Assembly (NCBI GenBank): GCA_963729195.1
Contig: CAVSNF010000020.1
Location: forward strand, 186,001-250,000
Direction of reading: 5' to 3'
Source of the DNA: CAVPTL01 sp963729195
GTDB taxonomy: Bacteria; Actinomycetota; Thermoleophilia; Gaiellales; JAICJC01
DNA length: 64,000 bases
The notes under the pieces are model-generated. The model was not told the origin of the DNA. It worked only from the letters and a program-made list of their open reading frames with translations, and made no database searches. How positions within the stretch are numbered: the first letter of the stretch is position 1; every line of letters starts with the position of its first letter. This document shows, piece by piece, positions 1-9,837 of the stretch. Made by a program: the position numbers and the translations under genes.

Positions 1-75
1 GTTCAAAACGCGCGACACCGTTGCCGGCGAAACACCGGCCCGTTCGGCCACGTCGGTGATCGTGATGGGAGTCAA
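1..75 (-). CDS. LacI-family transcriptional regulator, N-terminal fragment
   Basis: Only the first 25 codons are inside the window; the gene runs off the left edge. They read MTPITITDVAERAGVSPATV then SRVLN, the classic LacI helix-turn-helix (D-V-A-x-x-A-G-V-S-x-x-T-V-S-R-x-L-N). The start is taken as TTG at 75-73 because a purine-rich site (GAAGAGAG) lies 7 nt upstream and no ATG or GTG is available in frame. It is divergent from the sugar-transport operon starting at 291. LacI proteins next to sugar ABC operons normally repress them and are released by the sugar or a derivative; the effector cannot be read from this fragment. Confidence 0.9.
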   Translation of the reverse strand, partial: MTPITITDVAERAGVSPATVSRVLN

Positions 76-158
76 GAAATCGCTCTCTTCAAATCGAGGT
101 AGCGGAGAGTGTAACCGGCCGGGTCAAGCATTGCACATTGCTCGTTTGAATCCAGTAC

Positions 159-188
159 TTGACAGAGGTAGACGAGTGTGCCTACTAT
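159..188 (+). promoter_or_regulatory. Sigma-70-type promoter of the first sugar-transport operon
   Basis: A perfect -35 hexamer TTGACA (159-164) is followed after 18 bp by TACTAT (183-188). It lies about 100 nt upstream of the binding-protein start at 291, in the divergent region shared with the LacI-type regulator. Confidence 0.65.
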
Positions 189-207
189 CTGCCCTTCTGT
201 TCACCGA

Positions 208-247
208 GAAATCGATTACTTCTCAATCTTCATCGGAGATCGATTTC
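208..247. promoter_or_regulatory. Inverted repeat in the 5' leader, candidate operator
   Basis: GAAATCGAT (208-216) and ATCGATTTC (239-247) form a perfect 9-bp inverted repeat with a 22-nt spacer, downstream of the -10 box at 183-188 and upstream of the ribosome site at 276-282. It could be a site for the adjacent LacI-type regulator or a leader hairpin. The spacing is long for a single LacI operator, so the role is uncertain. Confidence 0.3.
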
Positions 248-290
248 ACGAGATCACCAGCCTGCAGCCTGCACCGGGAGGACAGCGACG

Positions 291-1640
291 ATGAGACAAC
301 GATTCGCCTTCAGGAGAGTCACACGTATCGGCCTCTGCCTCGCGCTGACAGCGGGCGTCGTGCTCGCCGCCGGTTGCGGTGGCAGCAGTAGTAGTGGTGG
401 AAGTTCGTCTTCGGGTGGGGCGCCTGAGGGTGGTCCGTTGACGGTGTGGTTGGGTGGGATTTTGGCGACTGCGACGCCGGGCACGCCGGCCCGGAAGTGG
501 TGGGATCAGGAGGTCGCGGCGTTTGAGAAGAAGTATCCCGGTACGACCGTCAAGACGGTGCTGATGAATCCTGACGGCGTGCAGCAGACCGCTGCGTTCC
601 GTGCGGCCTTCGGCGCTCACAAGGGACCCGATGTCGCGATGACGTATCCGAGTGGGTTTGTGACCACGTTCGCGTCGTCGCTGCAGAATCTCCGCGACGT
701 CGCTCCTGCGGTGGTGGATCAGTACACGCCGGCATCGTTGGCGTTTGCGTGTGTGCATTTCGATTGCAGCAACAACGCACCGGTCTATCAGGCGCCGTTC
801 GACTGGTCGAACTGGATCTTTGTGTACAACAAGGAGATCTTCTCCAAGGAGGGCATCACGGTGCCGTTCGCTTCGTGGGATGACCTGGTGGCGGCGGGCC
901 AGAAGCTGAAGACCGCGGGGTATGTCCCCTTCCAGATGGGAAACCGCGACGGCTACTTCTCCGACGCGTGGCTGTCAGCCATGTACACCAGCTACATCAC
1001 TCAGGACGACATCAACAGCGTGCTCGCCGGCAATTTGAAGCTGAACGATGCCAAGTTCGTGGATCCGCTGACCAAGTGGGCCGACCTGTACAAGGACGGC
1101 CTGGTGAATCAGAACGCGTGCACGCTGGAGGCGCTGGCCTCGCAGCGTGATTTCATCTCGGGCAAGGCGGCGACTGCGACCACGTTCGAGTACTCCAAGA
1201 TCAACACGGCAATGGGATCGAATCTCGGCCTGTTCGAGATCCCACCGATCACCGGCGCGCCGCAGGCATCGAGCGCGGGCGTCACCGCCCAGGTGGGGCA
1301 GGGCTGGACGATCACCAAGTTCACCCAAAACCTGCCGTTGAGCACGAAGCTGCTGGCGTTTATCACCACTCCCGAGGCACAGAGCTCGGCATTCCAGATC
1401 GCCGGTACGCCGCCGGCCAATCCCAAGGCCAGCCTCGCCAACCCGCCCGACCCGACGTCGGCCGCGGCATCCAAGCAGTTCCTGACTGCTGTTCTCCCCA
1501 ACTTCGACGCGGTGCTCCCGCTCGAGACCCAGGTTGGCTACTTCAAGGAGACCGCCAAGGCTCTGTGCGGACAGGAATCCCCCCAGGCATCGATGGATAA
1601 CGTCCAGTCCATCTTCGAGAAAGAACAAGCAGGAGGATGA
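291..1640 (+). CDS. ABC transporter sugar-binding lipoprotein
   Basis: Extracellular solute-binding protein of the carbohydrate-uptake (CUT1-type) family, 449 aa, reading frame intact. Start ATG 291 is chosen over upstream in-frame starts because GGGAGGA sits at 276-282 and a lipoprotein signal begins right there: basic N-terminus, hydrophobic stretch, then lipobox LAAGC with the acylated Cys at about residue 29, followed by a Gly/Ser-rich linker. The mature part has the usual features of the family, for example PFDWSNWIFVYNKEIF around residues 165-180. It is the first gene of an operon with the DUF6259-like gene (4-nt overlap), two permeases and two dehydrogenases, and probably captures the oligosaccharide or glycoside that those enzymes process. 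The substrate is unknown. Transcription probably starts from the promoter at 159-188 under LacI-type control. Confidence 0.92.
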   Translation: MRQRFAFRRVTRIGLCLALTAGVVLAAGCGGSSSSGGSSSSGGAPEGGPLTVWLGGILATATPGTPARKWWDQEVAAFEKKYPGTTVKTVLMNPDGVQQTAAFRAAFGAHKGPDVAMTYPSGFVTTFASSLQNLRDVAPAVVDQYTPASLAFACVHFDCSNNAPVYQAPFDWSNWIFVYNKEIFSKEGITVPFASWDDLVAAGQKLKTAGYVPFQMGNRDGYFSDAWLSAMYTSYITQDDINSVLAGNLKLNDAKFVDPLTKWADLYKDGLVNQNACTLEALASQRDFISGKAATATTFEYSKINTAMGSNLGLFEIPPITGAPQASSAGVTAQVGQGWTITKFTQNLPLSTKLLAFITTPEAQSSAFQIAGTPPANPKASLANPPDPTSAAASKQFLTAVLPNFDAVLPLETQVGYFKETAKALCGQESPQASMDNVQSIFEKEQAGG

Positions 1641-3808
1641 CCGAAGCAACACGCGAGCGGGTGGATCCGCTCGCGCTCGAGCGGGAAGGCGTTCGGGTTG
1701 AGGTCGATCCGTCCAACGGCGCGATCACAGGGATCAGTGATCGCGCCGTTGGCCTGGAGTTGATCGGGAACCGGGGGAGGGCGGAGAGCTGGCGCCTTCT
1801 AATCCCGCTGCCCGAGCGCCGCGGGCATTACGTTCGAGGAACAGACCAGACACTCCGTGAGTCGCGGGTGACCGACGATGGCATCACCCTCTCGTGGGGG
1901 CCGGTGCGCTCCGACATCGGTGACATCGACGTGGAGGTCGAGCTCGACATTCGGATCGTCGCCGAGCAGGTTGAGTTCACGCTCAGCCTCGACAACCGTA
2001 GTGAGCTTCGCATCGAGGAGGCCATTGCCCCGGTACTCGCTGGGATCACCCGCCCATCCGATCCCCGGGAATGGAGACTCGTCGGGCCGCGGGTGATCTC
2101 AGGCGCGTGGGAGTATCCGGTGTTCGACGAGGTGCCGTCGTCGTATCACGGCCCGGTCAAGTCGAACACTCTCCACCCCTACCCCGGTGGCTGGGTGAAC
2201 CCGACGGTCTCGGGATGCCGTGGGTTGCGCTCGAGCACAGCGACGGCCGCGCCGTGTATGTCGGAAACCACCATCCCGAGGTGGCCTTCACGACGTTTCT
2301 GGCGGAGTTCGACGCCGAGCTGCGCATCGACGGCAACACGCAGGCCGCGTTCGGCTCTGCCGCACCGCAGCGGTGGCCATTGAATTCCGGGGCCGACTCG
2401 ACGCTCACCCTGCTGTGGGCGATGTTCCCCTTCCTCGAGCCGGGCGAACGGTTCCAGGGGCCACCAGTGGTTGTGCGGTCCTGCCAGAGGGGGGATGGCG
2501 CGCGGCCCTGGAGCACTTCAAACAGGGTTTCGATGCTCGTACCGCCGCCATCGAGCCTCGCCACACGTGGCTGGGCGAGTCGGACGCGTGGCTTGGGATC
2601 GCGCTGATGTTCAACGACGGGACGATCGACCACCACTGGCCGACCTGCCCGGGATCGCCGCCGGCGCCGCGGCATCCGGGATCACCACGCTGCTGATCGT
2701 GGGCTGGTCGACGGGCGGTCTCGACAAGGGCTATCCGATCTACCGCATCGATCACGGCTCGGCACCGACGATGAGTTCCGTGAGGTGATTCAGCGGTGCC
2801 GTGACGCTCGGGGTTCGGGTGATGTTGTTTGCCCAGCTGCAACAGGTGTGCGCAGAGACTGAGTGGTTCCGGGCTGAGGGCCATCGCTACCTCGTCCAAA
2901 ACGTGGCGGGTGACCCGTACTACTGTGGCGGGGTGTACTACGGCTTCAACACCCTTCTCGACCACCTCGGGTTCTCGGCTCCGCAGATCTTTACCGCAAA
3001 TCCCGCCCACTCCGCGTTCCGCGAGTTCATCTCGGCGAGCTCCACATATCGTGGACCTTGGGCACATGGGGTCCTGCTCGACAAGCTCAACACGGGCGAC
3101 CCCTACAGCCTCGACTACAACCCGGCGCTCCCAGGTACGCCGGCGACTCGGTTCCATCGCGCGCTGCATAGACCGTGCCGGAGTACGCCGCCGAGGGGGA
3201 CACGCCACAACCGACAGTTGCCGTCGCCGCCGAGACCGGCTGGAATCGCGTTGATGCCGGACTGCGAGGCGTCGAACACGCGCTACTTCGACCGAGACCA
3301 TCTCCCATTTCAGGAGCTGGCGATTCCCCGAGTGCCGCCTGACGACCACCGTCACCGGCGATAGCGACTTCCCGATGGTGAACAACGCGCTGCGCTACGG
3401 GCACATCATCTGCATCGAACCCCAGTACTACCACGGCGACGCTTCCACCGTTCCCAACCTGGCGCGCTACATGCTCGAGGTGCATCGCCTGCGACAGACG
3501 CCGCGACCGCTGTTGTGGACGGCCGGTTGGCGGACTCCACCACGGTCGATGTCGACGGGGCGGTGCTTCACAACGTCTTCCAGCGCTCGCCCGACGCCAA
3601 GCCTGATCCCGACGCGCACATGGCGGTGGTGCTGAACCACTTCGAAGAGGGCGCAGAGCAGGCGTGCGTGACCCGCCCTTCCCGAATGGGATACAGCCAC
3701 CGTGCACCGTCCGTTTCGCGCGGCCGAACCGGTTCAACTGCCGGTCACGCTCAGCGCGCCGCCGAGGAGTACGTCGAGATCGTTCCCCACACCGCGGCGG
3801 CCGCATGA
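1637..3808 (+). CDS. DUF6259-like carbohydrate-associated protein, heavily frameshifted
   Basis: A protein of roughly 720 aa can be followed only by changing frame at least seven times (near 2200, 2480, 2640, 2770, 3150, 3350 and 3520). The pieces are collinear and protein-like: an N-terminal beta-rich region (WRLLIPLPERRG), then MPWVALEHSDGRAVYVGNHH, then VQNVAGDPYYCGGVYYGFNT in what looks like a catalytic barrel, and a C-terminal beta sandwich ending EYVEIVPHTAAAA. Large proteins of this kind sit next to sugar transporters and are annotated DUF6259; they are probably glycosidases, but no catalytic residue is assigned here. It overlaps the binding-protein stop (ATGA at 1637) and the next permease start (ATGA at 3805), so it belongs to the operon. 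The overlaps kept at both ends favour sequencing error over decay. Family name is a moderate-confidence recognition. Confidence 0.55.
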
Positions 3809-4704
3809 CGCGGCAATCCACCGGCAACGCCCCAGCGGTCGAGATCGGCGGGCGGCTGTGGCGCCGATCCTGGTGCTGCCGGCGCTGGCGTTGATGGCCG
3901 CGTTCTTCCTGTATCCGTTCGGGGTGATCGTGTTCCACGCGTTCACCGAGTGGGATGGAATCGCCCCGGCGCGGTTCAACGGGCTTGGACAACTTCCGCG
4001 CGCTGTGGCATGACCCGCAGCTGCGCACGTCGCTTCGCAACAACTTCCTGTTCGCGGTGGTCGTGCCGGTGCAGGTCGCGGTGTCGCTGGTGATCGCCGC
4101 CCTGGTGTACGAGCAGACGCCGGGGTGGCGAATTTTCCGGGCGGTGTTCTTCCTGCCGGTGTGCATGTCTCCGGTGGTGATCGGGTTGATGTGGAGCGCG
4201 ATCTATGACCTCGACGGCCCCATCAACGCGGTGCTGCGCGCGGTGGGATTGTCCGGGGTGGCGCGGGACTGGCTGGGGAGCGCGTCCACGTCGATCCCCG
4301 CGATCATGATCGTGGTGCTGTGGGCGACCTTCGGGTTCAACATGACCATCTTCCTGGCCGGCATGAGCGCGATGTCGCCCGCCCTGATCGACGCCGCCCG
4401 GGTCGATGGCGCCGGCTGGTGGGCGACCCTCTGGTTCGTGGTCGCGCCGTCGCTTCGGCGCGTGATCGAGCTGGTGTTCGTGCTCAACCTGATCATCGCC
4501 TTTGCCTTCATGCTGCCCTACATCTTCGTCATGACCGGTGGCGGCCCCGGCTATGACACCTCGGTCACCGAGTACCTCATCTACTACGACGGCTTCCTCT
4601 ACGGCAAGCTCGGATACGCCTCGGCGATGTCGCTCATGCTGTTTGCGATCGTGTCGTTTTTGATGTTCGCCTACGTTCGCACCCTCCAGCGAAACACCGC
4701 ATGA
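3805..4704 (+). CDS. Sugar ABC transporter permease, MalF/UgpA type
   Basis: Binding-protein-dependent transport permease of about 300 aa with around six membrane segments. Start ATG 3805 overlaps the preceding stop (ATGA). Frame changes are needed near 3855 and 3990; from there the frame is open to 4704. Visible features are the first membrane helix (ILVLPALALMAAFFLYPFGV), the MalF-type stretch FRAVFFLPVCMSPVVIGLMW and the EAA loop DAARVDGAGWWATLWFVVAP, which docks the ATPase, followed by LPYIFVMTGGGPGYDT. It pairs with the permease at 4701. No ATPase is encoded in this operon. Confidence 0.88.
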
Positions 4705-5566
4705 CCACCACCACCTCAACGCGCGGGCCGCCGCGCATCGGGCGCCGCGCGCCGCGAACAGCTGCGCACGGTCGCGATCACCCTCGTGCTGATCGCCATC
4801 GCCATCCTCTGCCTGCTGCCGCTCTACTTCGTCCTGGCGACCGCCTTCAAGACCCAGCTGCAGTACTCCCAGAGCCTGTTCAGACCGCCCACGAGCCTCG
4901 GCCTGCAGAACTTCTCGACCGCCTGGCACGCCGCGAGCATCAGCACCTACATGCGCAACTCCGCGATCGTCAGCGTCGGCGCGGTCACCCTCTGCCTGGC
5001 CGTGTCCATCCCGCTGGCCTTCTCCATCGTCTTCCTGCGATGGCCCGGCCGCCAGCTGGTCTACACCCTGTGCCTGATCCTGCTCGCCGCCCCGCCGCTG
5101 CTCCTGCTGATCCCCGTCTTCAGCGAGCTCGTCACCCTCAACCTCGTCGACAACCGCCTCGGCGTCATCCTGCTTTACGCCGCCCTCAGCACCCCGTTCT
5201 CCGTATACCTGCTGTGGCGTACATGCGCTCGCTCCCCACGACCCTGATCGAAGCCGCCGTGCTCGACGGCGAGACCGTAATCGGACTGATGCTGCGCATC
5301 ATCACCCCGCTCTCCATCCCCGCCATCGGCAGCGCCGCCATCTTCACCTTCATCTTCTGCTGGAACGAGTTCATCTTCGCCTTCGTCCTGCTCCAGGACA
5401 ACAGCGTCCGCACCCTCCCCGCCGGTCTCGCCTCCCTGCAAGGCCGCTTCTTCACCAACTACCCCGTCCTGCTCGCCGCGGTCACCATCAGCATCCTCCC
5501 GTCATCCTCCTGTACACCTTCTTCCAGCGCTTCCTCGTCCGCGGCGTCGCCGTCGGTGTCGACTGA
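4701..5566 (+). CDS. Sugar ABC transporter permease, MalG/UgpE type
   Basis: Second permease of the first sugar transporter, about 288 aa, starting at ATG 4701 that overlaps the previous stop (ATGA). Frame changes are needed near 4775, 5215 and 5505. The pieces show membrane helices (MLIAIAILCLLPLYFVLATA), the MalG-type YMRNSAIVSVGAVTLCLAVS segment, the EAA loop EAAVLDGETVIGLMLRIITP and the usual C-terminal end TFFQRFLVRGVAVGVD. The stop TGA at 5564-5566 directly abuts the GTG of the next gene. It forms the membrane pore with the 3805 permease. Confidence 0.87.
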
Positions 5567-6697
5567 GTGCCGAACGCTCCAGTCCGCCTGGGAGTGGTTG
5601 GCACCGGCGCCCTCGCCCAGCGGGTGCTCGCGCACCTCGTGCTCCCGGACGTCGCGGACGCGGTGCGGTCGCCGCCGTGTGCGACGTCGCCGACGGCCGG
5701 GCGGAGGCAGCCGCCCGCCGCTTCGCGGTGCCCAGCTGGGAGACCTCGCTGGATGCGATGCTCGCGCGCGACGACATCGACGCGGTCACCATCGCCACGC
5801 CGATCGGGCTGCACCACGAGCACGGCCTGCTGGCGATCCGCGCCGGGAAACACGTGCATTTCAACAAGACGATGGCCGTGACCTGCGCGCAGGCGACCGA
5901 GCTGATCGACGAGGCGGCGATGGCGGGCGTCCAGCTCGTGGCCTCGCCCGGCGAGGTGCTGCGCCCGCACGTCCGGGAGATCAAGCGGCTGATCGCAGAC
6001 GGCGCGATCGGGCGGCTGTGCTGGGCGGCCTGCGGGGCGGCCTTCGGCGATCCATCTGGACGAGAGCCGGAACGGGAACGGCCCGCTGGGGTCGATCGAC
6101 CCGTCGTGGTACTTCCGCTCGCCGGGCGGCGGCCCCCTGTATGACATGACGGTGTACGCCCTGCACGCCCTCACCGCGGTGCTCGGCAGCGCCCGGGCGG
6201 TGACCGCGCTCTCGGGCGTACGCATCCCCGAGCGGGAGATCGGCGGCCGCCGCTTCACGCCCGAAGCGCACGACAACACGCTGATGCTGCTCGACTTCGG
6301 CCAGAGCCGTTCGCCTTCGTGTACGGCACGGCCGCCGGGTTTGTGACGAGCGGGAGGACTGGGATCCGGACGGCCACTACTACGGCACCGGTGGGTCGAT
6401 CACCGGTCTGCTGCTGAACGGCGAGCCGTTCGACTACCCCGGAAAAGAGCTGGCCGACTCGCGCCGTTCGAGGGCAACGAGTGGGTGCTGCCCCACATCA
6501 CCCCGGCCCACCGTGACCTGATCGAGCAGCACGTGTTCGAAGACGTGATGCAGCTGGTCGACCTGGTTCGCGAGGGCACGCCCACGCCGGTCACCGCCGA
6601 GGCGGCTCGCCACGTGATCGAGATCATCGAGGCGGCCTACCGCGCGGCCGCAACCGGTGCCACCCAGACACTCACGACCACCGTGGAGGGAGCCACG
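5567..6697 (+). CDS. Gfo/Idh/MocA-family oxidoreductase
   Basis: NAD(P)-dependent sugar dehydrogenase-type enzyme of about 375 aa. GTG 5567 immediately follows the permease stop. The Rossmann start is RLGVVGTGALAQRVLAHL (GxGxxA), followed by IATPIGLHHEHGLLAIRAGK, and the position of the usual EKP motif reads HVHFNKTMAVT (Asn-Lys-Thr). Frame changes are needed near 5670, 6040, 6310, 6400 and 6465, so the C-terminus is approximate; the last recognisable residues are AATGATQTLTTTVEG just before the next start. Family members oxidise or epimerise sugars, inositols or their derivatives. Being in the transport operon and paired with a paralogue, it probably acts on the imported sugar. Confidence 0.82.
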
Positions 6698-7777
6698 ATG
6701 GACCACCAGCATTCGGATCGGATACGTCGGCTGCGGCTTCATGGCCCAGATGGTGCACATCCCCAACATCTGTCGACTCGACAGGAGGAGCTGGTGGCAC
6801 TGGCCGAGCCCCGCGCCGCGCTGCTCGGACAGGTCGCGGACCGCTACGGCGTGGCTCGCCGGTACGCGTCGCACCGCGGTCTGGCCGACGATCCCGAGGT
6901 CGAGGCGGTGATGGTCTCGGGGCACTACTCCGGCCAGGGAGAGATCGCCGCGGAGCTGCTCGCCGCCGGCAAGCACGTGCTGGTGGAGAAGCCGATGGCC
7001 ACGACCGTCGAGCAGGCCGAGCGAATGCTCCGGGCCGAGGCCGGAGCGGCGATGCGCGCCTGATGGTGGGGTACATGAAGCGCTACGACGCGGGCTACCG
7101 GCTGGTCAAGGCGCTGCTGTCCGACCCGGCGATGCATGAGCGCCTCGGCGAGCGTGCTGACGTCCGCTACCACTCGTTCGATGGCGGTGAGTGGCTGGGG
7201 GGAATCGACACCCCCCACACCACCAGGCGAGGACCCGCCCGCCTCACCCGAGATTCTGCCCGGGTGGCTGGCGGCCGAGAACACCGAGCGCTACCTGCTC
7301 TACCTCCAGCAGTACACCCACAACGTCAACATGCTGCGCTGGCTCTTCGATGCCGGTGACACGATCACCGTCGAGCACGTCGATCTGGACAGCGACGGCT
7401 ACACGGGGGTGGTGATCTTTCGCGTGGGCGGGCACCGGGCGGTGCTGGAGACCGGAATGGCGGAAACCAGCGACTTCGACGAACAGCTTCAGATCTACTG
7501 CGAGCGCGGCTGGCTGCGGACATCGGCCGCCCCGCTGCTCCTGCGGAACCAGCCGGTGTCGGTGGAGATCAGCCGCACCACCGCGCGAGGTGGTGAGGTG
7601 GTGAACGTGACCCCGGCCGAGTGGCCGTGGGCCTATCGGGAGGAGATCGTCCATTTCGCCGAGGCGTTCGTACGGCGCGCCGTTCGAGTCGTCAGGCGCG
7701 GACACGCTCCACGACGTGCAGATGTTCGAGAGATCTTCCGGCGATATCAGGAGCAGAGTGGAAACACGCTCGCGTAA
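6698..7777 (+). CDS. Gfo/Idh/MocA-family oxidoreductase, second copy
   Basis: About 360 aa, starting at ATG 6698 with GGAGGG at 6684-6689 as ribosome site. The N-terminal Rossmann fold reads IRIGYVGCGFMAQMVHIPNI; the motif HVLVEKPMATT carries the family EKP signature with the catalytic Lys. Frame changes are needed near 6707, 6780, 7060, 7230 and 7680. The end TAA at 7777 overlaps by 31 bp the convergent isomerase gene. It differs clearly from the 5567 copy, so the two probably catalyse successive or opposing redox steps, as in two-dehydrogenase sugar pathways. That pairing is inference. Confidence 0.82.
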
Positions 7778-8547
7778 CACCGCCGCGCGGCTTCGCCGAC
7801 GGGCAGCTGATACAGCTCGTCGCTGAACATCTCGAGCGAGTAGTAGCCGGTGTATCCGCCGGCTTCGAGCCGGTCGATCATCTCCCGCAGCGGCAGCACA
7901 CCCTCGCCGGGCAGCACGCGATCCTCGTTCCAGTCGGCGTGATCGCCCGGGCCGGCGGGCATGTCGTCGAGGTGGACGTGAACGATGTGGTCGACGTTGG
8001 CCGGCGTGAGGTGCTCGAGCTTGGTCGCGGTGGTGTGGTAGTGCGCGGGGTCGAACAGCACGCCCAGGCGGGGCTGGCCACCGCCCGCGCCACCTGCACC
8101 GCGCTATCCAGGCTGCGCACCACCGGGCTCCAGTTGAACTCCAGCGCGAGCGTCACATTCAGCCCGTCGATCGCGCTCAGGGCGTGGGCCACGCCTGCGG
8201 CGATCGCCCCGAGCGGGTCGACCTTTCGGCGTCGGGTCCGTCGGTGCCGAATACCAGGACGCCACCGCCGAGAGCGTCGATCAGCCGCGCGCTCTCGACG
8301 ATGCCGTCGGCGGCGGCGCGGCGAGCCACCGGCGCGGAGAAGCACTCGACCTCGCCGTCGAAGCCTCCCAGCAAGTGCAGTCCGGTGGCTCCAGAAGCCG
8401 CGCGATCGCAGCCGCGCCCAGCGGCTTGGCCGGCTCAAGCCACAGCTCGACGTTGGCGAAACCCGCTGCCGCGTAGGCCGAGAACGCCTGCTCGAGGCTG
8501 TCGTGCCGGGTGGACACCGAGTTGATGCCGACCCGATCGATGTTCAC
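7747..8547 (-). CDS. Sugar phosphate isomerase/epimerase family protein (TIM barrel)
   Basis: Xylose-isomerase-like TIM-barrel protein of about 265 aa. It begins MNIDRVGINSVSTRHDSLEQ at 8547 and has metal-site-type segments: VTLALEFNWSP (Glu), GVLFDPAHYHTT (Asp, His) and VHVHLDDMPAG (His, Asp), with a C-terminal YYSLEMF segment (Glu). Frame changes are needed near 8400, 8220 and 8075. Such proteins isomerise or epimerise sugars, keto-inositols or related compounds using a divalent metal. It is convergent with the oxidoreductase gene ending at 7777 and divergent from the dehydratase gene at 8672, suggesting one local sugar-degradation module. Confidence 0.8.
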
Positions 8548-8630
8548 GACATCACGACGCCGCCGTTGACGTCGAAGGGCGCCGCTGGAATAGGTGTTCT
8601 GGTGCTTGGTGGGGCCATGTTACGTGCGAC

Positions 8631-8656
8631 TATACTCGGTAACCGGAAACCTTTCC
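8631..8656 (+). promoter_or_regulatory. -10 box and LacI-like operator ahead of the dehydratase gene
   Basis: TATACT (8631-8636) is a good -10 box; TTGGTG at 8606-8611 is a possible -35 with a long 19-bp spacer. Ten bases downstream lies GGAAACCTTTCC (8645-8656), arms GGAAA/TTTCC around two bases, resembling the hexamer pairs bound by LacI-family regulators. Its place just after the -10 box would allow repression. Confidence 0.4.
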
Positions 8657-8671
8657 AGAAGGAGCCGCTCA

Positions 8672-9799
8672 ATGCCCGTTGTTTCGTGTGTCGAGGTGTT
8701 CCCGCTTGCCTATCCGGAGCCGCACGACAGTAACCGCACTCGCCACGTGACCCTGGTCAAGGTCACCGCCGATGACGGCACGTTTGGGTGGGGCGAATGC
8801 ATCTCTCAGTGGCCGGAGGCGGCCCTGGCGGTCGTGCCGCTGATCGATCGCGGGTTCAGCGAGCTGATCATCGGAGAGGACGCGACGCAGCCACGCCGGC
8901 TCTGGAACCGGATGACGGCACATGCCTACTGGCACGGTAACGGCGGCATCGTCTCGTTTGCCATCAGCGCTCTCGACTCCGCACTCTGGGATCTCGCCGG
9001 AAAGCTCACCGGACAGCCGGTGCACGCGATGCTCGGCGGGGCCCAGACGGATCAGGTGTCGGTGTGCGCGTCGGTGATTCTGGACACGCTCGACCTCGAC
9101 TTCACCCGCGAGCAGTTCGAGGGATTCCGAAAGCGCGGCTACCCAGCCGTCAAGGGCGGGTGGGGACAGGTCAAGGAAGCAGGGTTCGGCATGGACGAAC
9201 GTCGCGATCTGGTGATCGCCCAGACGCTCCGTGAAGCGGTCGGCGACGATATCGGCGTCACCCTTGATGTGTCGGCACTTGCCGGCTGGACGGCTTCCCA
9301 CGCGTGCCGGATGGCGCGCGAGCTGGAGCAGTTCAACCTCAACTGGCTGGAAGATGCGCTTCCTCACACGGACGAAGCCGGCTGGAGTCGGCTGCGACGT
9401 TCGACCACGCTGCGTCTCGGAACCGGCGAGCGTTGCTGGACGGTGAACGACTACCGGCGGTTGTGCGAGAGCGGGAACGTCGACCTGGTGCTGATCGACC
9501 CGGGCCGTGTGGATGGGCTGACGGGCGCGTGGCTGGCGGCGCTGGAAGCGGCTGCCTGCAATGTTCGGTGGGTACCGCACAGCTGGTCGAGCGCCATCAA
9601 CACTGCCGTTGCCCTGCACGTGTTCGCCGCCACGAGCAACGGCCACGTGTTTGAACTCAAGCCGGAGCCGTCACCGATGCAGCACGAACTCGTCGCGGCG
9701 CCGTTTGAACAGGTCGACGGCTACCTGGCGGTGCCCACCGCTCCCGGGTTGGGAGTCGACGTGGACGAGGCGGTTGTGCGCAGGTATCTGCTGACGTAG
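8672..9799 (+). CDS. Mandelate racemase/muconate lactonizing enzyme family dehydratase
   Basis: Enolase-superfamily enzyme of 375 aa, intact. Start ATG 8672 has AAGGAG at 8659-8664. The N-terminal capping domain is followed by the barrel. Catalytic positions visible are Lys in AVKGGWGQ (about K161), metal ligands Asp in GVTLDVSALAGW (about D199), Glu in NWLEDALP (about E227) and Glu in GTGERCW (about E253), and the His of VPHSWSSAIN (about H303). The VPHSW His is typical of the mandelate racemase subgroup, which includes acid-sugar dehydratases. With the neighbouring isomerase and dehydrogenases it could dehydrate an aldonate made from the imported sugar; the substrate is not determined. It has its own promoter and candidate operator upstream. 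Confidence 0.88.
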   Translation: MPVVSCVEVFPLAYPEPHDSNRTRHVTLVKVTADDGTFGWGECISQWPEAALAVVPLIDRGFSELIIGEDATQPRRLWNRMTAHAYWHGNGGIVSFAISALDSALWDLAGKLTGQPVHAMLGGAQTDQVSVCASVILDTLDLDFTREQFEGFRKRGYPAVKGGWGQVKEAGFGMDERRDLVIAQTLREAVGDDIGVTLDVSALAGWTASHACRMARELEQFNLNWLEDALPHTDEAGWSRLRRSTTLRLGTGERCWTVNDYRRLCESGNVDLVLIDPGRVDGLTGAWLAALEAAACNVRWVPHSWSSAINTAVALHVFAATSNGHVFELKPEPSPMQHELVAAPFEQVDGYLAVPTAPGLGVDVDEAVVRRYLLT

Positions 9800-9837
9800 T
9801 CGCTGTCGCCGGCCGCCGCGTGGGAAACTGTGTCTTG

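Noticed and set aside
975..1652. Long minus-strand open frame opposite the first binding protein
   Set aside because: High-GC antisense shadow of a clear gene; no ribosome site, no domain and arginine-rich composition.
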